64,000 nt of DNA from Pseudoalteromonas luteoviolacea H33-S (GCF_001625695.1 NZ_AUXY01000096.1:21350-85349); one strand, 5' to 3'; counted from the first letter of the stretch, positions 25,538 to 35,140 are shown. Notes: generated from the sequence alone by a model not told the origin. A program made the numbers and translations.

Positions 25538-27007
25538 TTACTTTAACCACTCAATCATATTGGTCATCAAGGCTTGCGTTGCCACTAAACCATCTGGTCC
25601 ACCGACATCACATAGCCCCAAACCACACCCATCAAAATGATGCTCGGCTTTTTCTAGTAAGTGCAGCTCGCTGCCGTCGCGGCATTGAACTTGCGCATAT
25701 TGCTTATTAAACACCAGCGTATTTACTTGCGCTGGGCCTGACGCTATATTCCCTGCTAGTGCATTACATAGTCTCAATGACTGACTTGGCGATACTATGG
25801 TGTCAGCCATACCGTGGCTGATAAACATCTCTGGTGCTTGAGTCGGCCCCTGTTCAATGGCTTGTAGCAAGCTATTGTTTACCACCACTGGCTCATTACC
25901 CGTCAAATCTTGCCAGTGGGCTTTGCCTGATAAAATGGCGATCATGCGTTCAATGTAACCATGTACATAAGTACCGTCTTGTACTTCTTTTAATTGATGA
26001 GCAAAATCGGCAACAGGGAACATGGGAGCGATTTTATCGACTTTATGAGGGAATTGCTGAGATAACCAAACGGCCATATGGCCACCTGCAGATTGTCCCG
26101 TAATTCGCACTGATTTATTGCTGGTGGTGTAGTTTACATTATTTGCTTGCACCCACAAAAATGCGTCGCGAATATCTTGTTTACTGTCCTCAATATTAAC
26201 TTGGTTACAGGCCGGACCGGCTTCTCGGTCTTCAACTAAGCGATAATATGGCATATAGACCACAAATCCTGCATCTGTGAACTGTGCTAATTGTGCTTCT
26301 GCCGTGCGCGCTGTGCCAAGCCTTTCTAACCAGCCACCACCGTGGATCATCATAATGGGTGTGGCATTATGATTATTGGCATTTTTGTAAACACGCATTT
26401 CTAAATGACACGTACCGCGCTCGTTAAAAGTGGTTTTATATGTGGTACGTTGCACAAGCGGGATCTCAGCAAAGTCTTGTGGCTTTGTAGTGATAGGTAA
26501 GGTCGCTGTGTAGCCAGGCATCCACGCATCTTGGACAAAGTTTAAATCTTCACTGTTACCGTAGCGCTGTGCCTTGTAGTCAAATTCTCTTAAGCAAAAC
26601 TCGGTGTCTGACTCATTTTTATATTCTATGGCCGTAGTGCATTGTGCATCCGTGTAATACCAGCTTCTGTGTGCCAAGGCGGTATTTACTTCCTTACATT
26701 GGCCATCTTGGCTGTACAATTTTGGTAATAGGCTTACCGGCGGTTTACTTGCAACCGCTGCAAAGCAATAGCTTGCACCGGTGACAATGCTTGTGATGTC
26801 TGCTGAGCCACTGCTAAGCATTTCTCTGAGCGCTGTGTCATGGTGTTTGAAGTACCCCATAGACGCTTCCAAGGAAGGGTTGCCATTGGTCGGCTTTCCT
26901 TGTAAATAATGCGCGAGCAAGGCTTGCGGATCTGGAAATATTGATGCATTAGCAATGGCTGAAGCAGAAATAGCAAGACAGCCTATTAGGTTTGATAGGT
27001 GTTTCAT
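25538..27007 (-). CDS. exported alpha/beta hydrolase, HSL/carboxylesterase-like
   Basis: Exported hydrolase of 489 residues with a signal peptide cut near residue 21 (IANA-SIF). The catalytic domain has the oxyanion motif HGGG (222-225), the nucleophile elbow GQSAGG with Ser306, Asp402 in HGMADTIVS and His456/His457 in EKAEHHFDG. These fit the hormone-sensitive-lipase/carboxylesterase branch. An N-terminal region of about 190 residues with several cysteines (Cys81, Cys104, Cys123, Cys138) is unassigned, and a cysteine-rich C-terminus (CGLGLC) suggests disulfides in the periplasm or outside. The substrate is unknown. Confidence 0.85.
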   Translation of the reverse strand: MKHLSNLIGCLAISASAIANASIFPDPQALLAHYLQGKPTNGNPSLEASMGYFKHHDTALREMLSSGSADITSIVTGASYCFAAVASKPPVSLLPKLYSQDGQCKEVNTALAHRSWYYTDAQCTTAIEYKNESDTEFCLREFDYKAQRYGNSEDLNFVQDAWMPGYTATLPITTKPQDFAEIPLVQRTTYKTTFNERGTCHLEMRVYKNANNHNATPIMMIHGGGWLERLGTARTAEAQLAQFTDAGFVVYMPYYRLVEDREAGPACNQVNIEDSKQDIRDAFLWVQANNVNYTTSNKSVRITGQSAGGHMAVWLSQQFPHKVDKIAPMFPVADFAHQLKEVQDGTYVHGYIERMIAILSGKAHWQDLTGNEPVVVNNSLLQAIEQGPTQAPEMFISHGMADTIVSPSQSLRLCNALAGNIASGPAQVNTLVFNKQYAQVQCRDGSELHLLEKAEHHFDGCGLGLCDVGGPDGLVATQALMTNMIEWLK

Positions 27008-27300
27008 GGGCGTTCCTTGTTGACATACTGCTAGTAAAGACGTGATTTAAATTCAGATATTTAGAAGATTTTAATGAAGAGTTGTTTTGTAAATTTAGTT
27101 AACATTCTTGTTGGGTTTTAACACGAAATATAAATGCATTGAACTGAATAGTATGCGGTATTTTTATGTTTTTGAAATTCATAAAAATGTCATCTTGGTA
27201 ATTTTTTTGTGTTTTAGGTGTTATCTTTAATTGTTTTTTGTGTTTATATTGAGTACGAATTTTTTGGGTACAAATTAAAACAAAAAGTAAGTAGCGATTT

Positions 27301-29109
27301 ATGAATATAAAAATAACAAAACTCGCATTGGTTGTTGCAGCATCATTGTCTGCCAACGCAATGGCAAATATCGAATATCCGCTGATGCCTGGCGACCCGC
27401 TAGTTGATCAGCAATGGCACCTTAAAAATACAGGCCAAGCTGCTTTCTCTGATAGAGGTGGTAAAGCTGGCGAAGATATGAATGTTTCTTTGTCACACGC
27501 GATGGGTATCATGGGCACAGGTGTAACCGTTGCCGTTATTGATGGTGGTGTAGAAATTAAGCACCCGGATTTAATTGACAATGCGCGTCCAGGTTCTTGG
27601 AACTTTACAACTAATAGCCCTGACTTAGCACCTGGTAGCCCTACTGATAGACACGGTACTGCTGTAGCCGGTATCGTCGCATCAAGTGCTTTTAATGGTA
27701 TTGGTGGTCGTGGTGTTGCACCAAGAGCGGGTCTAGTTGGTTTCAACTATATTGTTTCGGGCAACCAAACAATAGCAAATTGGCTTCAGTCTCATGGTAT
27801 GTACTCTGATGGTTTTGCGAAGCAGTCTTTTGACTACCCTCGTGTATTTAACCAAAGCTATGGTCGTACATTGTCTGCGCCAAGAAGCTACGATTATGAA
27901 GAGTCTCCTTGGTTACAAACGTTTGATGAAGCACAAGAAGAAGTAACGCGCACAACACATGGTGGCCGCGGTGCAATTTTTGTTAAATCAGCGGGTAATG
28001 GCTACGAAAGACAAACGTTTACAGATAGTGAGCTTGGACGTGGTTATTTACGGTTTGATAACGCCAACCATGGTTTACCACTTCAAAACGTAAACCTTGA
28101 GCGTGCAGATACAAATTTCTGGAACTTAGTTGCTTCAGCATACAATGCTGATGGTGAGCTTTCATCATATTCGACAGTCGGTTCTAGTGTGTTTGTTTCT
28201 GCGCCCGGTGGCCAGTATGGTACGTCTTCACCAGCGATCATTACAACAGATGTATCTGGTTGTGAGGCAGGTTATAACCCGCTTTGGCTTCGCAATGACT
28301 TACACGGCGGTCATCCGCTTGATCCAAACTGTGATTACAGTGCAAGATCGAATGGTACTTCGGCGGCAGCGCCAAACGTTGCTGGTGCAATTGCTGTGAT
28401 CATGTCTGCAAACCCTGCGCTTTCATGGTTGGATGTAAGAAATATCCTTGCGACAACTTCACGTCGTATCGATGCGGATCACCCAGGTGTAGCATTGTCA
28501 TTCAAAGACTCGGAAGGCAAGCAGGTGAGCTACCAAGCAATTGATAAGTGGCAAACAAATGCGGCGGGTTATCAGTTCCATAATTTCTTTGGATTTGGCG
28601 CTGTTGATGTCGACGCTGCTGTTAATCTAGCGCGTTTCTACGACAAAAACTTAGGTGAGTTTGTTAAGACTGATCGAGTGTTAGTAACAGCTGATGCAGA
28701 AATTCCGGATGGTCACTTAAGTGGTGCACAAAGCACATTTAATAACGACCAAGAGTTAACTGTGGATGCGGTTCAAATTCGAGTGAATATTGACCACACA
28801 AGTACACGTGACTTAGCGATTGAACTGATTTCTCCTTCTGGTACTCGCAGTGTTGTCATGACACCAAGAACAGGTACTATTTTGGGTAACAGTGGCATGC
28901 AAAATACTCAAATGCTAACTCACCATTTCTATGGAGAGCAAGCGAAGGGTGAATGGACTTTACGTGTTATTGATACCGCTTCTGAAGATGAAGCATACAT
29001 TTTTGATCCGCGTACGTCTGGTGAGCCGAACGTGAATATGGTGCACCGTAACAATACAGAAAACGGTGTTCTTAAATCTTGGGATATTCGCTTTTTTGGA
29101 CGTAAATAA
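27301..29109 (+). CDS. exported S8 (kexin-like) subtilase with P domain
   Basis: Secreted serine protease of 602 residues. Signal peptide about 1-22 (ANAMA-NIE). The subtilisin fold has Asp81 (VAVIDGGVE), His118 (DRHGTAVAG), the oxyanion Asn233 (SAGNG) and Ser354 (NGTSAAAPN). Residues about 475-602 form a P/homo-B domain (LAIELISPSGT), typical of proprotein convertases. There is no long propeptide between the signal peptide and mature sequence, so folding may need a partner in trans. The gene 11 bp downstream is a candidate. The arrangement recalls Aeromonas sobria serine protease and its ORF2 chaperone. Confidence 0.92.
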   Translation: MNIKITKLALVVAASLSANAMANIEYPLMPGDPLVDQQWHLKNTGQAAFSDRGGKAGEDMNVSLSHAMGIMGTGVTVAVIDGGVEIKHPDLIDNARPGSWNFTTNSPDLAPGSPTDRHGTAVAGIVASSAFNGIGGRGVAPRAGLVGFNYIVSGNQTIANWLQSHGMYSDGFAKQSFDYPRVFNQSYGRTLSAPRSYDYEESPWLQTFDEAQEEVTRTTHGGRGAIFVKSAGNGYERQTFTDSELGRGYLRFDNANHGLPLQNVNLERADTNFWNLVASAYNADGELSSYSTVGSSVFVSAPGGQYGTSSPAIITTDVSGCEAGYNPLWLRNDLHGGHPLDPNCDYSARSNGTSAAAPNVAGAIAVIMSANPALSWLDVRNILATTSRRIDADHPGVALSFKDSEGKQVSYQAIDKWQTNAAGYQFHNFFGFGAVDVDAAVNLARFYDKNLGEFVKTDRVLVTADAEIPDGHLSGAQSTFNNDQELTVDAVQIRVNIDHTSTRDLAIELISPSGTRSVVMTPRTGTILGNSGMQNTQMLTHHFYGEQAKGEWTLRVIDTASEDEAYIFDPRTSGEPNVNMVHRNNTENGVLKSWDIRFFGRK

Positions 29110-29120
29110 GGAGTCGTAAA

Positions 29121-29558
29121 ATGAAATCTAAATTAATCCCTTTACTCGCTATGGTTGGCAGTTTATACGCAGTACAAGCGAGCGCCCAAACAGTTCATGA
29201 AGCGACGCCAGTCACCAGCGATTCTGGTGTGACTGTAAACGTCAACGGCAAAGACTACGTACTTGTTGCTGCAAAGAGTGATAAAGAATTGGTGACAGGT
29301 GCAGCACTTGTCGATATCAAAACTGATGAGACGATCGTATTAACAGGTGAGCTGGTTGTTGAGCTTGAATCTTTAATCGATGCGCAAGAGTTTGCACAAG
29401 CAAATCAGCTAAACCTGATTTATGTTCGTGGCAATCGCGCTATTTTCCAAGCGGATGCAAACGTCGCTCTGCATACTTTTAAAGCGCAAGTAGCGCGCTT
29501 AAATGGTGTGGTCAATACTCAGATTGGTTTTAATCTTGAAGGATTAGAAGCAGAATAA
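29121..29558 (+). CDS. small exported protein, candidate chaperone or inhibitor of the upstream subtilase
   Basis: Exported protein of 145 residues with signal peptide about 1-22 (ASA-QTV). It starts 11 bp after the subtilase stop with a GGAG ribosome binding site, so the two form an operon. The C-terminal half (EFAQANQLNLIYVRGNRAIFQ... then FKAQVARLNGVVNTQIGF) has the beta-alpha-beta pattern of subtilase inhibitor/propeptide (I9-like) or ORF2-type folding chaperones. No family assignment could be tested. The function is inferred from the lack of a propeptide in the protease and from the known Aeromonas protease/ORF2 pair. Confidence 0.65.
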   Translation: MKSKLIPLLAMVGSLYAVQASAQTVHEATPVTSDSGVTVNVNGKDYVLVAAKSDKELVTGAALVDIKTDETIVLTGELVVELESLIDAQEFAQANQLNLIYVRGNRAIFQADANVALHTFKAQVARLNGVVNTQIGFNLEGLEAE

Positions 29559-29566
29559 GAATGAAT

Positions 29567-29592
29567 AAAGCCACTTAAGTGGCTTTATTTTT
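29567..29592 (+). terminator. intrinsic terminator of subtilase operon
   Basis: AAAGCCACTT and AAGTGGCTTT form a perfect 20-bp palindrome (29567-29586), followed by ATTTTTA. It lies 8 bp after the stop codon. Confidence 0.85.
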
Positions 29593-29806
29593 ATGCTTTA
29601 ACTGTAGTCGCTTATATCTGACAGACAGCTATGAGAGAAAAACAGGCCTTGGCATTATCATTCAATTGCTTGTTCTAAACATCCAAATTTTCCAAATAAA
29701 AGCCTCACATGTAATAACTCCCAAATGGGGCTTTGTATTTATGATATTTTAATTTATTGTTTGATTTCCAAAGAAAAAATACTATTTAGGGAAATACCAT
29801 AGCTTT

Positions 29807-31228
29807 ATGGACAAAACAATAACTTCAATTTTCTTGCTGATAGGTTTATTTTTATTATCTGCAAATGTTTCTGCTTTCTATTCAGATGTTGAGATTTTAA
29901 CGAGTAAAGCCAAGAGTGCAGCACCCAATTATTCAGTCTGGCAAACTCATGGTTATGGATACATATTAGAAGTCATCGGCGAAGATATACGTTTTTACGA
30001 TATTACAAAACACCATTGCATACTAAATAAAGTCGAAACTGGTGAATATCCTAGTCGTAACTTGACTGTAGAGGGTGACGCTGCTGAATTAGATTGGTTT
30101 ACAGTACACACTGTAAAACTAAAAAAGTTGAGCCGTTTACCTACATTATGTAAGCAAAGCCTACTGCTTAATACAGATACTCAAAATATAAAGTTCTCAG
30201 CCCCAGAAGTGTTTGATATTTTGTGGTTTACCTTTGCAGAACACTTTGCTTTTAACGAAGAGCTTAATTGGAACTGGCATACCAACTATAAAACTTGGCG
30301 AGATAGAGTGTCAGATAGTATGAGCGAATCGGCATTGGCTGAGGTCATTACAGAACTTATAGATGAATTAGGTGACGCTCATGCATATGTAGAATCAGAT
30401 GATGACAGCTTCTTTGCTATGAACAACATTAAATGGGAAAAGTTCAGAAGTAGGATGATTGAAGAAGGGTTTTCACAACAGACTGAGTTTTCATCCTTTC
30501 GTGATTTTTTTCAAGCTCTTAGTAAAAAACGCAACAGTATCATTTCAAGCTATTTTGACAAAAAACACCCGCCACAGAAATTAAACCGCAGCTTATTATG
30601 GGCTTCACTTCCCCATGAAATCAACTACTTAAGTATTGATGATATGAGTGACTATACCGCTGAAGAGACTATTCAAGCGGATATAAAAGAAGTAGACAAA
30701 GCGATACAGCATATTATGCCTATGCTCACGAAGTCTAAAGGGCTAGTAATTGATTTACGCTGGAATAGTGGAGGATATGACATTGTTTCACAACGATTGT
30801 TATCCTATTTTATTGATAAACCATTGCTGGTTGGCAGTAAATCGTACCGAACAGAAAATGGTTTTAGCAAACCCGAAAATATTATTGTTCATCCCGCTAC
30901 ATTTGACCGTTACCTAGGGCCTATTGTCGTGCTTACTAGTGGCATAACCATGAGTGCTGCTGAATCATTCTTACTGGGTCTTGCTGCCAGAGAACAAGTT
31001 AGTATCATTGGAGAGCCATCTAATGGCGGTTTTAGTGATTCACTTCCTAAGCAGCTGCCAAATGGCTGGTCATTTACGTTATCCAATGAACGTTATTTTG
31101 ACCATAAAGGCGAAAGTTATGAATATCGAGGTTACCCAGTAGAGAAGAGCTTTGAATATTTAAACGCAGCCGATTTAAAGGCTGAAAAAGATAGTGCACT
31201 CATTGAAGCAATGAAAATTCTTAAATAA
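29807..31228 (+). CDS. exported S41 family peptidase
   Basis: Exported S41 (tail-specific protease-like) enzyme of 473 residues. Signal peptide about 1-23 (NVSA-FYS). The peptidase core includes VIDLRWNSGGYD (about 314-325), the nucleophile Ser383 in GITMSAAESF and Glu403 in IIGEPSNGG. The Ser-Lys dyad lysine of CtpA is not evident. Instead His192 in LGDAHAYVE suggests the tricorn-like Ser-His-Glu arrangement. No PDZ domain was recognised between the N-terminal domain and core. It is similar in plan and motifs to the N-terminal half of the 48659-51235 protein, so the two are probably paralogues. The substrate is unknown. Confidence 0.85.
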   Translation: MDKTITSIFLLIGLFLLSANVSAFYSDVEILTSKAKSAAPNYSVWQTHGYGYILEVIGEDIRFYDITKHHCILNKVETGEYPSRNLTVEGDAAELDWFTVHTVKLKKLSRLPTLCKQSLLLNTDTQNIKFSAPEVFDILWFTFAEHFAFNEELNWNWHTNYKTWRDRVSDSMSESALAEVITELIDELGDAHAYVESDDDSFFAMNNIKWEKFRSRMIEEGFSQQTEFSSFRDFFQALSKKRNSIISSYFDKKHPPQKLNRSLLWASLPHEINYLSIDDMSDYTAEETIQADIKEVDKAIQHIMPMLTKSKGLVIDLRWNSGGYDIVSQRLLSYFIDKPLLVGSKSYRTENGFSKPENIIVHPATFDRYLGPIVVLTSGITMSAAESFLLGLAAREQVSIIGEPSNGGFSDSLPKQLPNGWSFTLSNERYFDHKGESYEYRGYPVEKSFEYLNAADLKAEKDSALIEAMKILK

Positions 31229-31358
31229 AGAAAGCTTTTGCTGGTGCGAGTATTGCAAATGCACTACTGTCCGATTTTGGCACATATGAGACGGTAAGAT
31301 TTGATTGAATTTTATTATTCTAATCTGGCAGATCAAGTTAAGACTTATTCACTTAACT

Positions 31359-31383
31359 AAAGCCCCGAATTGGGGCTTTTTTA
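31359..31383. terminator. bidirectional intrinsic terminator
   Basis: AAAGCCCC (31359-31366) pairs with GGGGCTTT (31372-31379) around GAATT, with T-runs on both strands. It lies between the convergent S41 and DUF885 genes. Confidence 0.9.
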
Positions 31384-31393
31384 TGCGTGACGG

Positions 31394-33175
31394 TTACTGC
31401 ATTAGTTGGCTAATGTACTTAACCGGTGCGCTACCATAGCTTAAAAACTCTTCATGGAACGCTTTTAAGTCAAAGTCTTTACCAAGCTTTTCTTTTTGCT
31501 TTTCACGTAAATCGTAAATTTCACGGTAGCCACTGTAGTAGCTCGTTAATTGAACTTGACTTAGAGTCGCTCTGCGCCACTTACCTTCCGCTTCAGCACG
31601 TTCTTGGAAAGCACCATTCATCAGTAGGTCAAGACCTTCATCACGGCTGATCCCTTTAACCTGAATCGCATAGTCTAAAATGGTGTTACAAATAACGCGT
31701 AAGTTCCACTTGTAGTACATCAACCACATTTCAGGCTCATGATTACCATAGCCTTCTTCAAGCATCATGCGTTCTGTATACACAGCCCAGCCTTCAATCA
31801 TGGCACCATTTCTTAAAATTGTTTTAATTAGTGATGGTGACTTATTGGCATAAACAAGCTGAGTATAGTGGCCTGGTACTGCTTCGTGGATGTTGAGGAT
31901 TTGCAAGATCCAGTGGTTATACTCGCGTAAAATAGAGCTAGCTTGTTCTTCTGTTCTCAGCTCAAGCGGCTCCACATTGTAATAGGTGTTTTCTTTTGCG
32001 TCGTATGGACCTGGTGCTGAAATAGATGCCATCGCGAAACCACGCATAAACTCAGGTGTTTCACGCACAACTAACGGCTTTTCAGGGTCAAGTGAGATTA
32101 AGTCTTTTTCCATAACAAACTTTTCAAGCAGCGGGATCTGACGCTTAATCTCATCAACAAACTGCTCTTTTGGCACATGCTTTACTGATAAATGCTTAAT
32201 AAGCTCAGCAATGGCTTGCGCGTCATCTGAAGGTCGTGCTTTATTTGGGAAGTATTTTGGCCACAATTGGTCGGTTAGCTTTACCATCTCTTGTGTGACG
32301 CGTGCTTTGTCAGCAAGCGCTTTCTCGTACATGGTTTTAGCTGTGTAACCAGATTGAATGTCAAAGGCAAACTTCTCCTCGTACAGCTCTTCACCAATTC
32401 TGAAGCTGCGTGCATTACCATTGGCAGTTAACTCTTTTTCTAATTGAGTCAGAAAGTCGATGTAACCATTAATCGCAGTTTTGGCGTTGACAAAACGGGT
32501 CTTAAACAGCGCTTTTTCATCAGCAGTAAGTGCGCTCGACGCATCGACTTTATCTAATAGGTCATCTTTTAATACTGCAAATGCGCCTTGGTTTTGCGCG
32601 ATAGCGAGTTGAGTGTACTCAAGCGTAGGCGTATCTATGTTGTTTTTTGCCGCTTGATAAAAATCTGGAACATACTTCAAGCGCTCTAATACTGTTTTGT
32701 ATTTTTCTGCGTCTGATTTAAAGCGACTATTTAAAATGGTTGCGAAACCATAGGAGATATTGTAATTAGACGGGTTCCATTGCCAATCTTGAAACTTTTC
32801 AACTTCCCAAATTCTTCTCTTAAGGCTGTTTTCAATTAAGTAATAGTCTGATTTTTGATTGTCACTCAAACTATTTAGATCAAAACCACGCAGTTCACTT
32901 AATTTCGCTTTTGAGAAAGCAACACTGCTTGCGCGTGATTCTGCATTAGGGATGGTCATAATATGATCATACTTGCCATACCCGACATATAAAGAATGCT
33001 CTGGGTACTGGCGCCACATGTCTTCGATAAGCTGTGCTGAAAAATCAGTAAATGCTTGATTTTGTGATGCTTGTACAACAACAGGTGTTGTAGACTGTGA
33101 AGGAGTACTTGTTGTTGTGCAGCCAACTAGAGCCAGAGCCGCTGCAACAGCCATTGTGAGCGCTGTTTTTTTCAT
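31394..33175 (-). CDS. DUF885 family lipoprotein, probable metallopeptidase
   Basis: Lipoprotein of 593 residues (lipobox L-V-G-C, Cys19). DUF885 proteins are gluzincin-like metallopeptidases. The zinc site here is His430-Glu431...His436 in HEAVPGH, with Glu461 in IEGWAVYTE as the third ligand. Length matches the family (about 550-600 residues). Lipidation and the serine-threonine-rich linker (TTTSTPSQSTTP) point to the periplasm, anchored in a membrane. Family members cleave dipeptides or oligopeptides; no specific substrate can be stated. It starts 33 bp after soxR on the same strand and could be read through from it. Confidence 0.9.
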   Translation of the reverse strand: MKKTALTMAVAAALALVGCTTTSTPSQSTTPVVVQASQNQAFTDFSAQLIEDMWRQYPEHSLYVGYGKYDHIMTIPNAESRASSVAFSKAKLSELRGFDLNSLSDNQKSDYYLIENSLKRRIWEVEKFQDWQWNPSNYNISYGFATILNSRFKSDAEKYKTVLERLKYVPDFYQAAKNNIDTPTLEYTQLAIAQNQGAFAVLKDDLLDKVDASSALTADEKALFKTRFVNAKTAINGYIDFLTQLEKELTANGNARSFRIGEELYEEKFAFDIQSGYTAKTMYEKALADKARVTQEMVKLTDQLWPKYFPNKARPSDDAQAIAELIKHLSVKHVPKEQFVDEIKRQIPLLEKFVMEKDLISLDPEKPLVVRETPEFMRGFAMASISAPGPYDAKENTYYNVEPLELRTEEQASSILREYNHWILQILNIHEAVPGHYTQLVYANKSPSLIKTILRNGAMIEGWAVYTERMMLEEGYGNHEPEMWLMYYKWNLRVICNTILDYAIQVKGISRDEGLDLLMNGAFQERAEAEGKWRRATLSQVQLTSYYSGYREIYDLREKQKEKLGKDFDLKAFHEEFLSYGSAPVKYISQLMQ

Positions 33176-33208
33176 TCGCTTGTTCCTATTTTAATTTTCT
33201 TTATCATA

Positions 33209-33691
33209 TCAATTTTTCGCAGCGCGCGCTCGTTCTGGCTGATCTAAGATCACTGCACCGTTACACTCTTTTGCCACAATGTCATCTGGGTTGTATATAG
33301 GACAAGACTTCATAGATAAGCAGCCACAGCCTATGCATCCGTCCACCATGTCGCGAACGCGTGTCATATAAGCTATTTTTTCATCAAGTTTGGCTTGCCA
33401 AAATCGTGACATACTGGCCCAATCTTCCTTGGTTGGTGTGCGGCTTTCTGGCAGTTTAGACAAGGTTTCTTGGATCTCTAACAGTGAAATGCCCATTTTT
33501 TGCGCAGCTTTAATGACCGCAATACGCCGCAGTACATCTTTTTTATATCTTCTTTGGTTACCTGCGTTGCGCCAGCTTCGTATTAAGCCTTTGGTCTCAT
33601 AAAAATGTAGCGCTGAGACTGCCACATCTGCGCGTTTTGCTACTTGCCCTACACTTAAGCGCGGCTCGTCTCGGGTTGCTGTTATTGTCAT
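33209..33691 (-). CDS. soxR: redox-sensitive transcriptional activator SoxR
   Basis: MerR-family regulator of 160 residues that senses redox-cycling compounds through a [2Fe-2S] cluster. The helix-turn-helix lies at about 12-45 (LSVGQVAKRADVAVSALHFYETKGL), then a dimerisation helix and the cluster motif C119-x2-C122-x-C124-x5-C130, the same positions as in E. coli SoxR. It is divergent from a flavodoxin-fold reductase gene; a SoxR box with a 19-bp promoter spacer lies between them. No soxS is present, as expected outside the Enterobacteriaceae, where SoxR acts directly on target genes. Confidence 0.96.
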   Translation of the reverse strand: MTITATRDEPRLSVGQVAKRADVAVSALHFYETKGLIRSWRNAGNQRRYKKDVLRRIAVIKAAQKMGISLLEIQETLSKLPESRTPTKEDWASMSRFWQAKLDEKIAYMTRVRDMVDGCIGCGCLSMKSCPIYNPDDIVAKECNGAVILDQPERARAAKN

Positions 33692-33716
33692 TTTTGCCCC
33701 TTTTTTAAAATAACGC

Positions 33717-33747
33717 TTTACCTAAGGTTAGGTTGAGGTTTTAGCCT
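33717..33747 (+). promoter_or_regulatory. SoxR-type promoter with SoxR box
   Basis: CCTAAGGTTAGGTTGAGG at 33721-33738 matches the E. coli soxS operator CCTCAAGTTAACTTGAGG at 14 of 18 positions and keeps the CCT...GTTA..TTGAGG core. A -35-like TTTACC (33717-33722) and -10-like TAGCCT (33742-33747) are separated by 19 bp, the overlong spacer that MerR-family activators require. It drives the rightward reductase gene; soxR itself could be autoregulated from the same site. Confidence 0.85.
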
Positions 33748-33776
33748 ATCAACAAATTCACAAAAGGAGAATCATT

Positions 33777-34232
33777 TTGAACACAATCATTGTTTATTCG
33801 AGCGCTGAAAAAATGGGCAATACCGGCAATGCGGTTGGAGAGTTAGCTACGGAGTTTGATGCGCAAACACTATTTTTGGATGACTATGTGATCCACGATT
33901 ATAGTTATGATCACAAAAATAAAGATGATGACTTTCGCAGTGTATTTAGGCGCATTTTACAGTTTGACCATGTGGTTTTTGCCTCGCCCGTCTATTGGTA
34001 TGCGGTAACACCGAGAATGAAGGCATTTATTGATAGGATCACAGAATTTATGGATGATGAACAGCTCAAGCCTGAGTTACGTGAGCTTAGAAGCAAACAG
34101 TTTTCAATATTATCCACGTCTATTCACGAAGCTGCGCCGCAGCCTTTTACTGAGATGCTGCAAAAAACATTTGAATACTTAGGCATGACACTCAAAGGCC
34201 AATATCACAAGCAATACCCCTATGAGAGTTAA
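33777..34232 (+). CDS. flavodoxin-fold NAD(P)H-dependent reductase, SoxR target
   Basis: Protein of 151 residues with the flavodoxin-like fold of NADPH-dependent FMN reductases. IIVYSSAEKMGNTG (about 4-17) binds the FMN phosphate, and FASPVYWYAVTPRMKAFIDR (about 71-90) is the family's second signature. It probably reduces quinones or other redox-cycling compounds in the cytosol. The start codon is TTG at 33777; it has an excellent AGGAGA six bases upstream and no ATG is available. It is divergent from soxR with a SoxR box between them. Its stop overlaps the convergent AraC gene by 4 bp. Confidence 0.88.
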   Translation: MNTIIVYSSAEKMGNTGNAVGELATEFDAQTLFLDDYVIHDYSYDHKNKDDDFRSVFRRILQFDHVVFASPVYWYAVTPRMKAFIDRITEFMDDEQLKPELRELRSKQFSILSTSIHEAAPQPFTEMLQKTFEYLGMTLKGQYHKQYPYES

Positions 34233-35140
34233 TCTGTTTTCGTTTGAAGAAATTGAGTTTGATATTGTTTTGGTGTCTGCTTAAAGGTTTTCTTAAACCC
34301 TCGACTTAATTGACTTGGGTGATTAAACCCTAAGGTGAAAGCAATGCTGGTTACGCTTTCACCGCGCTCTAAGCGCTTGCGTGCTGACATCATTCGTTGG
34401 CCATTTAACCAATTTTGCGGGGTCGTACCAATGCGTTTTTTGAACTGGTCAAAAAATTTACTTCGGCTCATGCAGGCTATTTTGCATAATTCATCGACGT
34501 CGAGCTGTTCATCCAGATTTCTTTGCATATATTCAACCGCCGCATGGATCCCCGTTGTTAACTCATACTTTGCGACTTGTTTAAACAAGAGGTCGCGGCT
34601 TTGCTGTTGCAGTAAACGAGCAACTAACTCGTTTAACGCAAGGTCGATATAAAAGTCTCTTTGTGGCGTATTTTCGCAAAATAAATGCATTAAGCGCATA
34701 AGCAGTTGCTGTGTCTGCGAGTTGTGCTCGTTATGAACAAGCTCTGGCATGTAATTAAACTGGGGGTCAGAGCACTTCTCAAGTTGGTTTAGTTGCTCTG
34801 CGACAGAGGCTATTTTGTCTTTACTAATATCAATGGCCAAGCAAGTCGTTGGCTGATTTATACAAGCGGTGGGAAAGTCGATATGCACTGCTTGTTCCGG
34901 CGCCAATACGAAGCTTTCATTGGGTAAAAATGCATGATGATAGTCACAGCTTTCTACATGCATGACCTTTTTTCCTGTGAGCATGCCGCAAAACAGCACA
35001 TTGTTAGAAAACAATCGAATATGTTCTGCATTTTCATAGGTATCATAAATACTGAGCTCGACGTCATCGCCTGCAAAATGAACGCGATTCTCAACCAGTG
35101 AATTGACTTTTTGCCTTTTTTTATGAAGTTGTTCTAGCAT
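34229..35140 (-). CDS. AraC family transcriptional regulator
   Basis: Regulator of 303 residues from the preferred ATG at 35140, which has AGGA six bases upstream; an ATG 11 codons earlier (35173) lacks a ribosome binding site. The N-terminal 180 residues form the AraC_N-type sensor domain. The C-terminal 100 residues hold two helix-turn-helix motifs (VDELCKIACMSRSKFFDQFKK and VTSIAFTLGFNHPSQLSRGFKK). It is divergent from aldB across about 150 bp and probably controls it, by analogy with AraC regulators next to alcohol and aldehyde dehydrogenase genes. Confidence 0.88.
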   Translation of the reverse strand: MLEQLHKKRQKVNSLVENRVHFAGDDVELSIYDTYENAEHIRLFSNNVLFCGMLTGKKVMHVESCDYHHAFLPNESFVLAPEQAVHIDFPTACINQPTTCLAIDISKDKIASVAEQLNQLEKCSDPQFNYMPELVHNEHNSQTQQLLMRLMHLFCENTPQRDFYIDLALNELVARLLQQQSRDLLFKQVAKYELTTGIHAAVEYMQRNLDEQLDVDELCKIACMSRSKFFDQFKKRIGTTPQNWLNGQRMMSARKRLERGESVTSIAFTLGFNHPSQLSRGFKKTFKQTPKQYQTQFLQTKTD

